Positions 28,916 to 39,242 of a stretch of 64,000 nucleotides of DNA are shown piece by piece (within the stretch, counting starts at the first letter, position 1; the number at the start of each line of letters is the position of its first letter). Source of the DNA: Crenobacter oryzisoli (GTDB taxonomy: Bacteria > Pseudomonadota > Gammaproteobacteria > Burkholderiales > Chromobacteriaceae); NCBI RefSeq assembly GCF_030385785.1, contig NZ_JAUEDK010000006.1, positions 62,001 to 126,000 on the forward strand, given 5' to 3'. The translations under genes were made by a program, and so were the position numbers. A model generated the notes under the pieces. It was not told where the DNA came from, ran no database searches, and worked only from the letters and a program-made list of their open reading frames with translations.

Positions 28916-29785
28916 CTAGGCAATTGCCGGCTCCTTCAGCAACAGCGTCAACAGTGTGGTGATCTTGTCCTTCAACTGACGGCGGTCGACGATCATATCG
29001 ATCGCCCCCTTCTCAAGCAGAAACTCGGCGCGCTGGAAACCTTCCGGCAGCGTCTCGCGCACGGTCTGCTCGATCACGCGCGGACCGGCGAAGCCGATCA
29101 GCGCACCCGGCTCGCCGATCACGACGTCACCGAGGAAGGCAAACGAAGCGGACACCCCCCCCATGGTCGGGTCGGTCAGCAGCGAAATGAACGGCAGCTT
29201 GGCGTCGGTCAGCAGCTGCAGCGCGGCACTGGTCTTGGCCATCTGCATCAGCGAATTCAGGCCTTCCTGCATCCGCGCACCACCCGAAGCGGCCACGCAG
29301 ATGAACGGCGCCTTCGCCTCGATCGCGGCTTGGACACCGCGCACAAAGCGCTCGCCCACCACCGAACCCATCGAACCACCGATAAACTTGAATTCGAAGG
29401 CGGCCACCACAACCGGCACGCCGTTCATGCTGCCCTGCATCACCACCAGCGCGTCATCCTCGCCGGTTTCGTTGTGGGCGGCGGACAGGCGGTCCGGGTA
29501 TTTCTTGCTGTCCTTAAACTTCAGGATATCGACCGGCTTGACCTCAGCACCGATCTCACGCCGACCTTCGGCGTCGAGCAGCATGTCAAGCCGTGCTCGT
29601 GCGCGCACCGGGTGATGGTGGTTGCACTTCGGGCAGACCTGCAGATTAGCCTCCAGGTCGGTGTAATACAGCACGGCCTCGCACGCCGAGCATTTACTCC
29701 ACAACCCTTCGGGCACCGCCGAGGGCATGGTGGCGCGGCTGTCGCGCTTAATTTTCGGCGGCAGGAGCTTGTTCAACCAGCTCAT
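28916..29785 (-). CDS. accD: Acetyl-CoA carboxylase carboxyltransferase subunit beta
   Basis: 289 residues. The zinc ribbon is intact (Cys32, Cys35, Cys51, Cys54: [13 protein letters not shown] and VCPKCNHHH). The carboxyltransferase core follows ([19 protein letters not shown]). With AccA it transfers carboxyl from biotin to acetyl-CoA to make malonyl-CoA. It is last in the trpF-trpB-trpA-accD run, 83 bases after trpA; the trp-accD order is common in betaproteobacteria. Confidence 0.97.
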   Translation of the reverse strand: MSWLNKLLPPKIKRDSRATMPSAVPEGLWSKCSACEAVLYYTDLEANLQVCPKCNHHHPVRARARLDMLLDAEGRREIGAEVKPVDILKFKDSKKYPDRLSAAHNETGEDDALVVMQGSMNGVPVVVAAFEFKFIGGSMGSVVGERFVRGVQAAIEAKAPFICVAASGGARMQEGLNSLMQMAKTSAALQLLTDAKLPFISLLTDPTMGGVSASFAFLGDVVIGEPGALIGFAGPRVIEQTVRETLPEGFQRAEFLLEKGAIDMIVDRRQLKDKITTLLTLLLKEPAIA

Positions 29786-29868
29786 GCGGACTCCTTGAAA
29801 GCGGTTCGATCCGAATTGATCGAACGCATGTTGCGACAGGGGCCCGAAACTCGAGCCCCATGTGTCTG

Positions 29869-30657
29869 TTAACGGATCGCGGACTTCAGCTCCGCGACCA
29901 GACGGGTTAACCGCTCTCTGGCGGTTTCGGGTGTCGCCGCCTCGATTTCCTGCACCAAGCGGCTCCCGACAACGACAGCATCGGCGACACCGGCAATGGC
30001 GCGCGCCGTCTCGGCGTCGCGAATACCAAAGCCGACACCGATCGGCAACGCGATGTGTTCGCGCAAGCGCGCAATTTTACGCCCAACGTCGGCAATATCC
30101 AAATTCGCCGCACCGGTGACGCCCTTGAGCGACACATAGTAGACGTAACCGCGAGCGTGGCGAGCGATCTCGACGATACGCGCCTCGGGGGTGGTCGGTG
30201 CCAGCAGGAAGATCGGATCAATGCCCTGCGCTTCGAGCTCGGTGGCCAGTTCTTCCGATTCTTCCGGCGGGCAGTCGACCGACAACACGCCATCTACGCC
30301 AGCCGCGTGCGCTGCCCTGGCAAATTCGGTATAGCCCATCGCCACCACCGGGTTGAGGTAACCCATCAGCACGACCGGGGTGTCGGTATTGGTCTTGCGA
30401 AACTCCGCGACCATCTTCAATACATCGCGCAGGCTGACATTGTGGGCCAGCGCGCGCTCTGCCGCGCGCTGGATCACCGGGCCATCTGCCATCGGGTCGG
30501 AGAACGGCACGCCCAGCTCGATGATATCGGCGCCGGCGTCGACCAGACCGTGCATCAGCTCAACGGTCAGGTCCGGATGCGGGTCACCGGCGGTGATGTA
30601 CGGGATCAGCGCCTTCTGGCCGGACAGGCGCGCGAAAGTGGCTGCAATGCGGGACAT
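29869..30657 (-). CDS. trpA: Tryptophan synthase alpha chain
   Basis: 262 residues. Cleaves indole-3-glycerol phosphate; the catalytic pair is Glu47 ([11 protein letters not shown]) and Asp58 (MADGPVIQ). The phosphate-binding loop [10 protein letters not shown] is near the C-terminus. It lies 9 bases after trpB, so the two subunits of the complex are made from one message. Confidence 0.97.
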   Translation of the reverse strand: MSRIAATFARLSGQKALIPYITAGDPHPDLTVELMHGLVDAGADIIELGVPFSDPMADGPVIQRAAERALAHNVSLRDVLKMVAEFRKTNTDTPVVLMGYLNPVVAMGYTEFARAAHAAGVDGVLSVDCPPEESEELATELEAQGIDPIFLLAPTTPEARIVEIARHARGYVYYVSLKGVTGAANLDIADVGRKIARLREHIALPIGVGFGIRDAETARAIAGVADAVVVGSRLVQEIEAATPETARERLTRLVAELKSAIR

Positions 30658-30666
30658 GGCGACTCC

Positions 30667-31866
30667 TTACAGGGTGATGCCGGACAGCGCGGCGACGGTG
30701 TTGATGTCTTTGTCGCCACGGCCAGACAGGTTCACCAGGATCACCTTGTCCTTGTCCATGGTCGGCGCGTGCTTGATCGCCCAGGCAAGCGCGTGGCTCG
30801 ACTCGAGCGCCGGAATGATGCCTTCGAGGTGGCACAAATCATGGAAAGCATTCATCGCTTCGTCATCGTTGATCGCGTCGTATTCGGCGCGGCCGATGTC
30901 CTTCAGATAGCTGTGTTCCGGACCGACACCCGGGTAGTCGAGGCCGGCCGACACCGAATGGGTGCCCGATACCTGGCCGTTCTCGTCCTGCATCAGGTAG
31001 CTCTTGAAACCGTGAAGTACGCCCGGCGTCCCGACAGACAGCGGCGCGGCGTGGCGACCGGTCTCGATGCCGTCGCCGCCGGCCTCGACGCCGACGATGC
31101 GCACACCCGGAACGTCGATGTACGGATAGAACATGCCGATGGCGTTGGAACCACCACCGACACACGCCACCACCACATCCGGCTGGCGACCGATCATTTC
31201 CGGCATCTGCACCTTGGACTCCTCGCCAATTACGGTCTGGAAGTCGCGCACAAGCATCGGGTATGGGTGCGGGCCGGCAGCGGTACCTAAAATGTAGAAG
31301 GTATTGTCGACGTTGCTGACCCAGTCGCGCATCGCCTCGTTCAATGCGTCCTTCAGCGTCTTGGTGCCGGACTCGACCGGTACCACGGTGGCGCCTAGCA
31401 ACTTCATCCGGTAGACGTTGGGTGCCTGACGCTTCACATCTTCCGCCCCCATGTACACCACGCACTCCATACCGTAGCGAGCCGCCACGGTCGCCGAAGC
31501 CACGCCGTGCTGGCCGGCACCGGTCTCGGCGATCACACGCTTCTTGCCCATGCGACGAGCGAGCAGTGCCTGACCAATGGTGTTGTTCACCTTGTGCGCG
31601 CCGGTGTGGTTGAGATCCTCGCGCTTCAGGTAGATCTGCGCTCCGCCCAGCTTCTCCGACAAGCGCTTGGCATGGTAGATCGGGCTCGGGCGGCCGACAT
31701 AGTGCTTGAGCTCGTAGTGGTATTCCTGCCAGAAGGCCGGATCGGCTTTCGCACGTGCGTACTCTTCGTTCAGTTCGGCCAATGCTGCCATCAGCGTTTC
31801 GGCCACATAGACGCCGCCATATGGGCCGAAATGGCCGTGCGCGTCCGGAAGGTCATACCGATCCAT
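30667..31866 (-). CDS. trpB: Tryptophan synthase beta chain
   Basis: 399 residues. PLP enzyme that joins indole and serine; the Schiff-base Lys92 is in HTGAHKVNN, and the phosphate loop [10 protein letters not shown] and substrate loop [11 protein letters not shown] are present. It begins inside the 3' end of trpF (14-base overlap). It acts with TrpA in the cytoplasm. Confidence 0.97.
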   Translation of the reverse strand: MDRYDLPDAHGHFGPYGGVYVAETLMAALAELNEEYARAKADPAFWQEYHYELKHYVGRPSPIYHAKRLSEKLGGAQIYLKREDLNHTGAHKVNNTIGQALLARRMGKKRVIAETGAGQHGVASATVAARYGMECVVYMGAEDVKRQAPNVYRMKLLGATVVPVESGTKTLKDALNEAMRDWVSNVDNTFYILGTAAGPHPYPMLVRDFQTVIGEESKVQMPEMIGRQPDVVVACVGGGSNAIGMFYPYIDVPGVRIVGVEAGGDGIETGRHAAPLSVGTPGVLHGFKSYLMQDENGQVSGTHSVSAGLDYPGVGPEHSYLKDIGRAEYDAINDDEAMNAFHDLCHLEGIIPALESSHALAWAIKHAPTMDKDKVILVNLSGRGDKDINTVAALSGITL

Positions 31867-32476
31867 GCTTAACTCCTGCGATGAATGCCGCCATCAGGGC
31901 GGCATCTTTGATGCCTTTGGAAGATTCGACGCCGCTCGATACATCGACGGCGGCCGGTCGCACCTCGTGCACCGCCTCCGCCACATTGTCGACCGACAGG
32001 CCGCCGGACAACACCAGCGGCAGGGATAATTGTTGCGGCAGCAGGCCCCAGTCGAAGCGGGTGCCAGTGCCACCGTGCATGCCTTCAACGAAAGCATCGG
32101 TGAGGATGCCACGCGCGTCCGGGTACTGTCGAGCCGCATCCAGCACGTCGCCAGCGGTCCGCACGCGCACCGCCTTCATATAGGGACGGTGGAAGGAGCG
32201 GCAGAACACGGGCTCCTCTTCGCCGTGGAACTGCAAGAGGTCGATAGCGCAGCCGGCCAATACCTCGTCGACCCACTCGCGGGTCGGGTTGACGAACAGT
32301 GCCACGACGGTCACGAACGGCGGCAGCGCAGCAACAATGGCTCGCGCCTGCTCGATGCTCACGTTACGCGGGCTTTTCGGATAGAACACCAGGCCGATTG
32401 CATCGGCACCGAGCCGTGCCGCTTCGCGCGCGTCCTCGGGGCGGGTCAGCCCGCAGATCTTGATTCGGGTTGTCAT
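31853..32476 (-). CDS. trpF: Phosphoribosylanthranilate isomerase
   Basis: 207 residues. Start [12 protein letters not shown] at 32476, with catalytic Cys8 in KICGLT; the open frame to 32575 is not used, since it overlaps truA. Other landmarks are [30 protein letters not shown] and DVSSGVES. Only trpF, B and A are here; trpE, G, D and C are elsewhere, a split arrangement common in betaproteobacteria. Confidence 0.96.
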   Translation of the reverse strand: MTTRIKICGLTRPEDAREAARLGADAIGLVFYPKSPRNVSIEQARAIVAALPPFVTVVALFVNPTREWVDEVLAGCAIDLLQFHGEEEPVFCRSFHRPYMKAVRVRTAGDVLDAARQYPDARGILTDAFVEGMHGGTGTRFDWGLLPQQLSLPLVLSGGLSVDNVAEAVHEVRPAAVDVSSGVESSKGIKDAALMAAFIAGVKHGSV

Positions 32477-32504
32477 AGCTAGACCGAAAAAGAAGGAAAT
32501 CGGA

Positions 32505-33299
32505 TCAGCGCCACAGCGCCAGGCGCGCGGATTCGGTGCGGCTCGGCACGGCAAAGGCGTCCGGGTAGCCGACACCGGTCAGGTACAGACCGTCCGGCAT
32601 GAAGGTCGGCGGCGCCTGGGTGCGGTCTCGCGCATCGCGCAGTGCCGCCATGCCCTGAGCGTCAAGCGAGCCCTTGCCGACATAGACCAGCGCGCCGACG
32701 ATGTTGCGTACCATATGGTGCAGAAAGGCGTCGGCCCTGAGGTCGAAACGGATCAGACCGTCGGCCTCGCTGATGGACAAGGTGTCGAGCTGCTTCACCG
32801 GCGACTTGGCCTGGCACTCTGCGGCACGGAAACTGGAGAAGTCATGGCGACCGATCAGCGCTGTCGCCGCTTCACGCATCGCTACCACGTCGAGCGGAGA
32901 ATGATACCAGCCGACCTTGCCGGCGGTCAGCGCCGGACGCACCGGGTGATTGAGCAGGAAATAGCTGTAAGAGCGGGAAAACGCCGAGAAGCGCGCGTGA
33001 AACTCATCCGACACCTCGCGGGCCCACAACACCGATACCTCTGATGGCAAATGCGCATTGACGCCTCGAACCCAGGCGGTCAGCGGACGGCTCGCCTCGG
33101 TATCGAAATGCACCACCTGCATCGCGGCGTGCACACCGGCATCGGTACGGCCGGCCGCGATCGTGCCGACCGGCTCTCCGGCAATGGCCGCCAGCGCCTT
33201 CTCCAGCACGTCCTGCACAGTGTTGCCGTGCGGCTGCGTCTGCCAGCCCGCCAGCGCCCGGCCGTCGTACTCCAGCCCGAGCGCGATCCTCATCCCCAT
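32505..33299 (-). CDS. truA: tRNA pseudouridine(38-40) synthase TruA
   Basis: 264 residues. Isomerises uridines 38-40 in the anticodon arm. The catalytic Asp53 is in [19 protein letters not shown] and [11 protein letters not shown] are also seen. An ATG two codons downstream (33293) is an alternative start. Its start overlaps the end of a small ORF (33290-33610), and the gene lies downstream of fimV, the usual order in this lineage. Confidence 0.95.
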   Translation of the reverse strand: MGMRIALGLEYDGRALAGWQTQPHGNTVQDVLEKALAAIAGEPVGTIAAGRTDAGVHAAMQVVHFDTEASRPLTAWVRGVNAHLPSEVSVLWAREVSDEFHARFSAFSRSYSYFLLNHPVRPALTAGKVGWYHSPLDVVAMREAATALIGRHDFSSFRAAECQAKSPVKQLDTLSISEADGLIRFDLRADAFLHHMVRNIVGALVYVGKGSLDAQGMAALRDARDRTQAPPTFMPDGLYLTGVGYPDAFAVPSRTESARLALWR

Positions 33300-33610
33300 A
33301 CCCCAAACACTCCTGCCACCGTCGCGGCCACCATCAACATCAACGCGCTATCGCGTCGCCGCCACGGATAAAACGGTAACTCTACCGTATCCGGCCCTAG
33401 CTTGGCCACGTTGTCGGACAACAGGCCGCCTCCAAGCCGTCGGTGAAAACCGCGACGGATGGGCCTGCGAACCTTCGGCATACGGGTATATAAGCGATGC
33501 ATCAGCCACATCGTGCGGGTCGTCCAGACCAAAGCGACAGCCCATAACCTCCTGGCGCAGCGGCTGCCGTACCCCCAACTGGCACCCCACAGCGCCTCAC
33601 TGGACAGCAT
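33290..33610 (-). CDS. Possible small basic membrane protein upstream of truA
   Basis: 106 residues, with many Arg residues in the middle ([19 protein letters not shown]) and one hydrophobic segment near the C-terminus (about 87-104). Its stop codon overlaps the truA start (ATGGGGATGA arrangement), which suggests translational coupling. No strong ribosome site precedes its ATG and I recognise no family. It may be a real small gene or only the leader region between fimV and truA. Confidence 0.3.
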   Translation of the reverse strand: MLSSEALWGASWGYGSRCARRLWAVALVWTTRTMWLMHRLYTRMPKVRRPIRRGFHRRLGGGLLSDNVAKLGPDTVELPFYPWRRRDSALMLMVAATVAGVFGVWG

Positions 33611-33761
33611 CCCACTGCGAGATCAACAGCAAGCGCAGGCTGTACAGATCCATTTGAAAAGCAGCAGCCTCACTGCACCGTCACGCGCTTTCTCGCAGTA
33701 CCATAGTCATCAATTGCCCGGCAGTCACTTCGTAGTCAGGCCAAAGCTAGCCAGCGCCCTG

Positions 33762-35843
33762 TTATGACTTCCGCGGTGGCCTCTTGCCCGGGGTCTTGTT
33801 TTCAGCTTCCCATTTTGCGTAGAGCGACTCCAACGCTTTCAGCCCATCCTTATAGGGCTCCAGCGACGGCACCGGCTCCGGCGGGTGCTTACGGCGCTCC
33901 TCCAGGCTTTGGCGGAGCGCGGCCCAACTGGGCTTGGCGGACTCGCTTGGCTCGGTGCCGGCTACAGGCTCAGTAAGGCCGGCCGAAGCAACTGGCTTTT
34001 CCTTGCTTGGCTTCGCTGACTGGGCTTTCCCCTGTGTGCGCCCTGTTGGCGTGGTCGTATTTGCAGCCGGGCTTACCGACCTTGCGGACTCCACCTGTTT
34101 GGTGACGGCCGGCTTGGCGAGCACTGTCTCTGCCTCGTGGAACAACGGGGGCACCGACTGCAAGGAATGCGACAACTCGCCGGCCAATCGCCACAGCACG
34201 CTGTCGCTACCGAACAGCGTCTTGGCCACTAACGCTTCCTCAACGAACTCGTGCTCGGCGCCACGATTGACCAATATCTCCAATAGCATCAGACGCAGGT
34301 CCTGACGCATCGGCTCGGCGACCAGGCCGGTCCGCAGCGCGAGCAGCGCCCGCGGCACGTCGCCATCGATCAAGCACTGACGGGCCTCATCGAGCGGATC
34401 GAGCGGCGGGGCAACAGGTACAGCCAACGGTTGCGGAACGGGCGGCTCAAACGGCACCGGTTCGGGCTCAAACTGGTGGACTGGCTCGGCATCGGCCATC
34501 GCGGGCCGGCGACGCCGCCACAGCCACCAGAGCAGGCCGCCGCCGAGCAGCACCCCTGCTCCACCGACCAGCGGCCAGTAGCGATGACCAGCTGTCTCTG
34601 CCGGCGCCACCGCGGCGGCCGACTTTGCCACAACTTCGTGCGGCGTACTGGCCATCGCCGGCGCCACGACCGGCTTCGCCACAGGCATAGCGACGGTTGG
34701 CGTTGGCGTTGGCGTTGGCGTTGGCGTTGGCGTTGGCGTTGGCGTTGGCGTTGGCGTTGGCGCATTCAGCGTAACGGCCGAATCCGATCCTGTCTTGTCA
34801 GCACTCGCAGGCTCACTTGAGCGCAGCTGCCAGTCGGACGGATAGCGCAGCATCGTCCCCGCACGCAACCGGTCTATGTCGCCGCCGATGAAAGCCTGAG
34901 GGTTATGTCGGTGCAGCCACCGCACGCGCGCGGCCAGCGTGCTGCCCCCCGGAATGGCGGCCGCGATGGCGGACAGCGTCTCGCCTTCGTGGACCCGATA
35001 GCGCTTGAAACGTGACGCCTGGCGCGCAGCCTCGTCCTCGGCCTTGGCAGGGTCGAGGGTCAGTAAATAATCGCGACGAGCGCTGATCGCTCCACTGCGC
35101 ACCTCAACCATCAGCGGCAACGTCGCCAGCGGCAATGCCTCTGCCGACCGAATTCTTAGCGCAGGTTTTCCGCTCTCGTCACGGGCCAACTCACCACGCA
35201 GACCGGCAATAGCCTGGCGCACCTGCTTGTCGGCATGGTGCGCCGTGCCCAGCCGGACTTCCAGCGTCTCCGGGTTGCGGGCGCCTCGCCCATACAGAGC
35301 AATCTCGACATCGAGCGGCTCCCCTGGACGTGACAACAGACGCGGCGAACCGAGACCCAGATCGTGCAACCGCGCCAATGGATCATGCGGCGGAGCAGTC
35401 TTCTTTGTCGGCTCATCGTGGCCGGGTAGCGGCGACTTGGCCGGCCCCTGCTGCTGCCAGTGGTCGATAGTGAATTCACGCACCAGCCGGCCTGCCGGCC
35501 AGCTCACCTCGACCGCAAAGCGCAACCGCTCAGGATCAATACCGGCCGGGCCGCGTACCAGAATACGGTAGCCGGCGCCGCTCGGCAGGCGTTGCAGTGC
35601 GAAGCTCAGCCTTTCGGCTGCAGGAGTGTACGGTGACAACAACGGATAGTGATTGCGATCGGCAAGGCCGACGTTAACCGAATCGTGCAAGGGTTCGTCG
35701 ACGAGCGGAATCTCGGCAGAAAACGATTCATCTCCGCTGGAAATCAGGTGTAGCCCACCAATGCCGGCCGAGGCGGTGAATGGCAGGCCCAGCCCCAACA
35801 ACAGTGCGGCGATACGATTCAAGGTAAAACAGCGGACAGACAT
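33762..35843 (-). CDS. fimV: FimV/HubP-like peptidoglycan-binding membrane protein
   Basis: 693 residues. Order: signal peptide (about 1-26, ending PFTASA), a periplasmic FimV N-terminal region, a LysM domain (about 280-335, YRVHEGETLSAIAAAIPGG), a Pro-Thr repeat (about 361-382), one membrane segment (about 420-440) followed by RRRR, and an acidic cytoplasmic tail with a TPR-like stretch (about 480-550). FimV proteins support type IV pilus assembly and polar organisation. The usual C-terminal FimV domain is not recognisable, so this is a short form. It lies between the Asd-like gene and truA, as expected for the lineage. Confidence 0.88.
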   Translation of the reverse strand: MSVRCFTLNRIAALLLGLGLPFTASAGIGGLHLISSGDESFSAEIPLVDEPLHDSVNVGLADRNHYPLLSPYTPAAERLSFALQRLPSGAGYRILVRGPAGIDPERLRFAVEVSWPAGRLVREFTIDHWQQQGPAKSPLPGHDEPTKKTAPPHDPLARLHDLGLGSPRLLSRPGEPLDVEIALYGRGARNPETLEVRLGTAHHADKQVRQAIAGLRGELARDESGKPALRIRSAEALPLATLPLMVEVRSGAISARRDYLLTLDPAKAEDEAARQASRFKRYRVHEGETLSAIAAAIPGGSTLAARVRWLHRHNPQAFIGGDIDRLRAGTMLRYPSDWQLRSSEPASADKTGSDSAVTLNAPTPTPTPTPTPTPTPTPTPTPTVAMPVAKPVVAPAMASTPHEVVAKSAAAVAPAETAGHRYWPLVGGAGVLLGGGLLWWLWRRRRPAMADAEPVHQFEPEPVPFEPPVPQPLAVPVAPPLDPLDEARQCLIDGDVPRALLALRTGLVAEPMRQDLRLMLLEILVNRGAEHEFVEEALVAKTLFGSDSVLWRLAGELSHSLQSVPPLFHEAETVLAKPAVTKQVESARSVSPAANTTTPTGRTQGKAQSAKPSKEKPVASAGLTEPVAGTEPSESAKPSWAALRQSLEERRKHPPEPVPSLEPYKDGLKALESLYAKWEAENKTPGKRPPRKS
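34696..34761. repeat. Hexanucleotide tandem repeat (GTTGGC)x11 inside fimV
   Basis: Eleven uninterrupted copies of GTTGGC, coding for eleven Pro-Thr pairs on the minus strand. Because the unit is six bases, gain or loss of copies keeps the frame and only changes the length of the linker between the LysM domain and the membrane segment. Confidence 0.95.
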
Positions 35844-36009
35844 CTAACAGGTACTCCCCCTGGCGGTGCTCAATGGCGTCCCTCAGTATTTCAGGTGGAT
35901 AGTACCAGCCCTGACAGGAATTGCGGCAAGGCCTGTTGGCCCTGCCCTTAATTCCTTATCGGCACGAAGCCCGCACACTGCAGGCGGTCTCGTAACAACG
36001 ATCGATGAC

Positions 36010-37026
36010 TTACTGGAAATGGCCGCGCTGGATCAACCACTCGGCCACCATCAGGCACGGCAACGCCGCCCCCGCGCGCACATTGTCGGCAGTCACCCAG
36101 AAGCTCAGGCTGTCATTAGCGTTGCGGCGTACCCGGCTGACGCAGACCGTGCTGCTGCCGGCCACTTCCATCGGGGTGGCATAGCCGCCGGCCTCGGCCG
36201 GCTCGTCGACCAGCATCAGGCCGGCCTTGAGGAAGCGCTGGCGCGCCGACTCGACGCTCAGCTCACCTTGGGTTGAGATCGTCACTGCCCAGGCGTGACC
36301 AAAGAACATCGGCACGCGCACGCAGCTGGCCTCGACCGCCAGTTCCGGCTGGCCGAACAGCTTGCGCAGCTCGTCGACAACCGAACGCTCTTCTTCCGAC
36401 AGGCCGTCTTCGCCCACCGCGCCGATTTGCGGCAGCAGGTTGAAGGCGATACGTTTGGCGTAGACATTCGTCTCGTACTCGCGCTGGCCGAACAGCGCGG
36501 TGGTCTGTGTGGCCAGTTCCTCCAGCGCCGCCTGGCCGGTGCCGGACACCGACTGGTAGGTCGCTACCGTAACGCGCTCGAGGCCCAGCTCGGCGAACGG
36601 CGCCAGCGCCCAGGCCAAGGGACTGACCGTGCAATTGGGCACCGAAACCAACCCGCCCTGTTCCAGGCCGTCGAGCGCAGCGGCGTTGGCCGGCGGAAAC
36701 ACCAGCGGCACGTCATCTGCATGACGGAACGCGCTGGAGAAGTCGACGACAGTCGCCCCGGCGCCACGCGCTTGCGGTGCCCACTCGCGTGCTATCTCGC
36801 CGCCTGCCACGAAGAAAGCCAGGCCAACGTTGGCAAAGTCGAAATCGTCGAGACTGTGCACCTCAATATCGATGTTGCCAAAACCAACCATATTGCCGGC
36901 CTGATCGCCGGCATCGACCGCGAACACGCGAGCCGACGGGAAATTACGTTCGGCCAACAGCTCGAGCAAGGCTTGGCCGACCAGGCCTTGGGCGCCAACT
37001 ACGGCGATTTGCAGAGTTTGGGACAT
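36010..37026 (-). CDS. Aspartate-semialdehyde dehydrogenase-family protein (USG-1/Asd2 type)
   Basis: 338 residues. The N-terminal NADP fold (IAVVGAQGLVGQALLELLAE) and the catalytic Cys132 in SVPNCTVSP are present, as is RVPMFFGHA. The start MSQTLQIAVV at 37026 fits the family better than the ATG at 37053. A true asd is encoded only 1 kb upstream, so this is a paralogue of the USG-1 type found beside leu, fimV and truA in many proteobacteria. Because its catalytic cysteine is retained, it could still be an active dehydrogenase. Confidence 0.82.
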   Translation of the reverse strand: MSQTLQIAVVGAQGLVGQALLELLAERNFPSARVFAVDAGDQAGNMVGFGNIDIEVHSLDDFDFANVGLAFFVAGGEIAREWAPQARGAGATVVDFSSAFRHADDVPLVFPPANAAALDGLEQGGLVSVPNCTVSPLAWALAPFAELGLERVTVATYQSVSGTGQAALEELATQTTALFGQREYETNVYAKRIAFNLLPQIGAVGEDGLSEEERSVVDELRKLFGQPELAVEASCVRVPMFFGHAWAVTISTQGELSVESARQRFLKAGLMLVDEPAEAGGYATPMEVAGSSTVCVSRVRRNANDSLSFWVTADNVRAGAALPCLMVAEWLIQRGHFQ

Positions 37027-37054
37027 GTATGTTCCTGTAGACGAAATGCGCAAA

Positions 37055-37070
37055 GGGCGCCACGGCGCCC
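37055..37070 (-). terminator. Hairpin after the 2-hydroxyacid dehydrogenase gene
   Basis: GGGCGC-CACG-GCGCCC, between the dehydrogenase and the Asd-like gene. On the minus strand it is followed by TTTGCGCATTT, a weak tail, so termination may be partial. Confidence 0.4.
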
Positions 37071-37098
37071 TCCACGGAAAATGGCAATCACAGCGCGT

Positions 37099-38025
37099 TC
37101 AGACCGGCGTCACCAAAGGTTGATCGCTTGCGTACGCTGCAAGATTAGCAAATACCAGCTCTTCCATTTGCAGGCGGGTCTCGACCGTGCCGCTGGCGAT
37201 ATGCGGCAGCAGCACCACGTTAGGCAGGGCCAGCAGCGCCTCGGGCACTTGCGGTTCGGCGGCGAACACGTCGAGGCCGGCGCCACCGAGGCGGCCTTCC
37301 AGCAGCGCGGACACCAGCGCCGCTTCGTCGACCACTGCGCCGCGCGCCACATTGACGAGCACGCCCTGCGGGCCGAGGGCGGCCAGCACTTCGGTCGACA
37401 CCAGATGATGCGTCGCCGCGCCGCCCGGGCAGCTCAGCACCAGGAAATCGGCCCAGTCGGCCAGCGCCGTCAGCGACGGCTCGAAACGGTAATCTACCTC
37501 GGCCGCCTTGCGGTTGTGGTAAGCGATCTGCATGTCGAAGCCGGCGGCACGCCGCGCGATCGCCTGGCCGATCCGCCCCAGCCCGACGATGCCGAGCCGC
37601 TTACCGCTGACCCGGTGACCAAGCGGGAAGCCGCCCTGCGCCCACTGCCCGGCCCGCACGAAACGGTCGGCCTCGCTGACGCGCCGCGCCACGTCGATGA
37701 TGAGGCCAAAGGCCAGGTCGGCAACGCAGTCGGTCAGCACGTCGGGCGTGTTGCTGACCATCACGCCGCGCTCACGTGCCGCCGCGACATCGATTGCGTC
37801 GTACCCGACGCCGAAGCTGCAGACCGCTCGCAGCGCCGGCAACAGTTCAAGCTGCGCGGCGCTCAAGCCAAAGCGCGACGAGGTCACCACCGCATCGAAG
37901 TGCCCGCCCTCGGCTGCAAGAAACGCCGCCGGGTCGGTCTGTGACCACAGCGCGGTTACAGGATAAGCGTCGGCCAGCCGCTGGTTGAATGCCGCACTCA
38001 GCGGACCGATCTGCAGAATCTGCAT
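37099..38025 (-). CDS. D-isomer-specific 2-hydroxyacid dehydrogenase
   Basis: 308 residues. NAD(P)-binding motif GLGRIGQAIARR (about 148-159) and catalytic Arg228 (NVARG), Glu257 (FAAEP) and His275 (LLPHIASG) are all in place. The closest functional types are glyoxylate/hydroxypyruvate reductases, but the substrate cannot be set from the sequence. It is an insertion between the two Asd-family genes, with a hairpin on each side, so it is probably transcribed on its own. Confidence 0.85.
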   Translation of the reverse strand: MQILQIGPLSAAFNQRLADAYPVTALWSQTDPAAFLAAEGGHFDAVVTSSRFGLSAAQLELLPALRAVCSFGVGYDAIDVAAARERGVMVSNTPDVLTDCVADLAFGLIIDVARRVSEADRFVRAGQWAQGGFPLGHRVSGKRLGIVGLGRIGQAIARRAAGFDMQIAYHNRKAAEVDYRFEPSLTALADWADFLVLSCPGGAATHHLVSTEVLAALGPQGVLVNVARGAVVDEAALVSALLEGRLGGAGLDVFAAEPQVPEALLALPNVVLLPHIASGTVETRLQMEELVFANLAAYASDQPLVTPV

Positions 38026-38042
38026 GGAAACTCCTAAACGAC

Positions 38043-38067
38043 AACGGGCGGCCGTTTGGCCGCCCGT
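38043..38067 (-). terminator. asd terminator
   Basis: ACGGGCGGCC-type stem: ACGGGCGGCC pairs with GGCCGCCCGT around GTTT, 30 bases after the asd stop codon (minus strand). The T run is short. Confidence 0.6.
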
Positions 38068-38096
38068 TTCACGGGATAGACGCTAGTTTACCCGAC

Positions 38097-39209
38097 TTAA
38101 CGCTCGATCAGGATACGCAGCATCCGACGCAGCGGTTCGGCTGCGCCCCACAAGAGTTGGTCGCCCACGGTGAACGCCGACAGGTAGTCGCCACCCATCG
38201 CCAGCTTGCGCAGACGGCCGACCGGGGTCACCAGGGTGCCAGTGACGGCGGCCGGGCTCAGGTCGCGCATCGACGCCTCGCGAGTGTTCGGCACCACTTT
38301 GGCCCACGGATTTGCGGCGGCGAGCATGGCCTCGATCTCGTCGAGCGGCACATCCTTCTTCAGCTTGATGGTCAGCGCCTGGCTGTGGCAACGCATCGCG
38401 CCGACGCGCACGCACAGGCCATCGATCGGCACCGGGCTGTTCGAGCGGCCCAGGATCTTGTTGGTTTCGACGCCGCCCTTCCATTCTTCCTTGGACTGGC
38501 CGTTACCCAGATCCTTGTCGATCCACGGAATCAGGCTGCCGGCCAGCGGCACGCCGAAGTTCTGGCTCGGGAACTCGTCCGAGCGCAGGAAATCGGCCAC
38601 CTTACGGTCGATGTCGAGGATGGCCGACGCCGGGTCGGCCAGCTTGTCGGCCACTTGGGCGTGGATCGCGCCCATGCCGCTGATCAGCTCGCGCATGTTC
38701 TGCGCACCGGCGCCCGAGGCGGCCTGGTAGGTCATCGAGGTAGCCCACTCGACCAGGTCGTTCTGGAACAGGCCACCCAGCGCCATCAGCATCAGGCTGA
38801 CGGTACAGTTGCCGCCGACGTAGTTCTTCACACCCTTGGAGAGGCCATCCTTGATCACGTTCAGGTTGACCGGATCGAGGATGATGATCGCGTCGTCGTC
38901 CATGCGCAGCGTGGACGCGGCGTCGATCCAGTAGCCCTGCCAGCCGGCAGCGCGCAGTTTCGGGAACACTTCGCTCGTGTAGTCGCCCCCCTGGCAGGTG
39001 ACGATCACGTCCATCGACTTCAGCTCGTCGATGTTCTTGGCGTCCTTCAGCGGCGGCACGTCACGGCCGATCACCGGGCCCTTGCCGCCGACGTTCGAGG
39101 TGGTGAAGAACACCGGCTCGGACAGATGGGCGAAATCGTTCTCTTCCAGCATGCGCTGCATCAGCACCGAACCCACCATGCCGCGCCAGCCTACGAAACC
39201 TACTCTCAC
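38097..39209 (-). CDS. asd: Aspartate-semialdehyde dehydrogenase
   Basis: 370 residues. Reduces aspartyl phosphate to aspartate semialdehyde for Lys, Met, Thr and diaminopimelate synthesis. The catalytic Cys135 lies in [11 protein letters not shown], and [15 protein letters not shown] is the NADP fold. The start is GTG at 39209: AGGAG lies 6 bases upstream and the family N-terminus begins here; the ATG at 39278 would add 23 residues and start inside a palindromic repeat. The upstream region carries a 114-bp inverted-repeat element. Confidence 0.96.
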   Translation of the reverse strand: MRVGFVGWRGMVGSVLMQRMLEENDFAHLSEPVFFTTSNVGGKGPVIGRDVPPLKDAKNIDELKSMDVIVTCQGGDYTSEVFPKLRAAGWQGYWIDAASTLRMDDDAIIILDPVNLNVIKDGLSKGVKNYVGGNCTVSLMLMALGGLFQNDLVEWATSMTYQAASGAGAQNMRELISGMGAIHAQVADKLADPASAILDIDRKVADFLRSDEFPSQNFGVPLAGSLIPWIDKDLGNGQSKEEWKGGVETNKILGRSNSPVPIDGLCVRVGAMRCHSQALTIKLKKDVPLDEIEAMLAAANPWAKVVPNTREASMRDLSPAAVTGTLVTPVGRLRKLAMGGDYLSAFTVGDQLLWGAAEPLRRMLRILIER

Positions 39210-39242
39210 GATACTTCTCCTGATGAATACAGCTATTGATTT

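Noticed and set aside
34696-34761. The GTTGGC array considered as a CRISPR array
   Set aside because: The unit is 6 bases without spacers and lies in frame inside fimV.
36950-36961. TTCGGCCAAC, a match to the core of the AGGTTGGCCGAA repeat
   Set aside because: It encodes Leu-Ala-Glu in favoured codons, as does the copy at 39575. These shorter matches lack the AGG part, so I did not count them as repeats; the same caution applies to Ser-Ala-Asn codons at 1995 and 59074.
36295-37944. A 549-codon plus-strand frame across the Asd-like and dehydrogenase genes
   Set aside because: It crosses two real minus-strand genes and their intergenic hairpin, and shows no recognisable domain.
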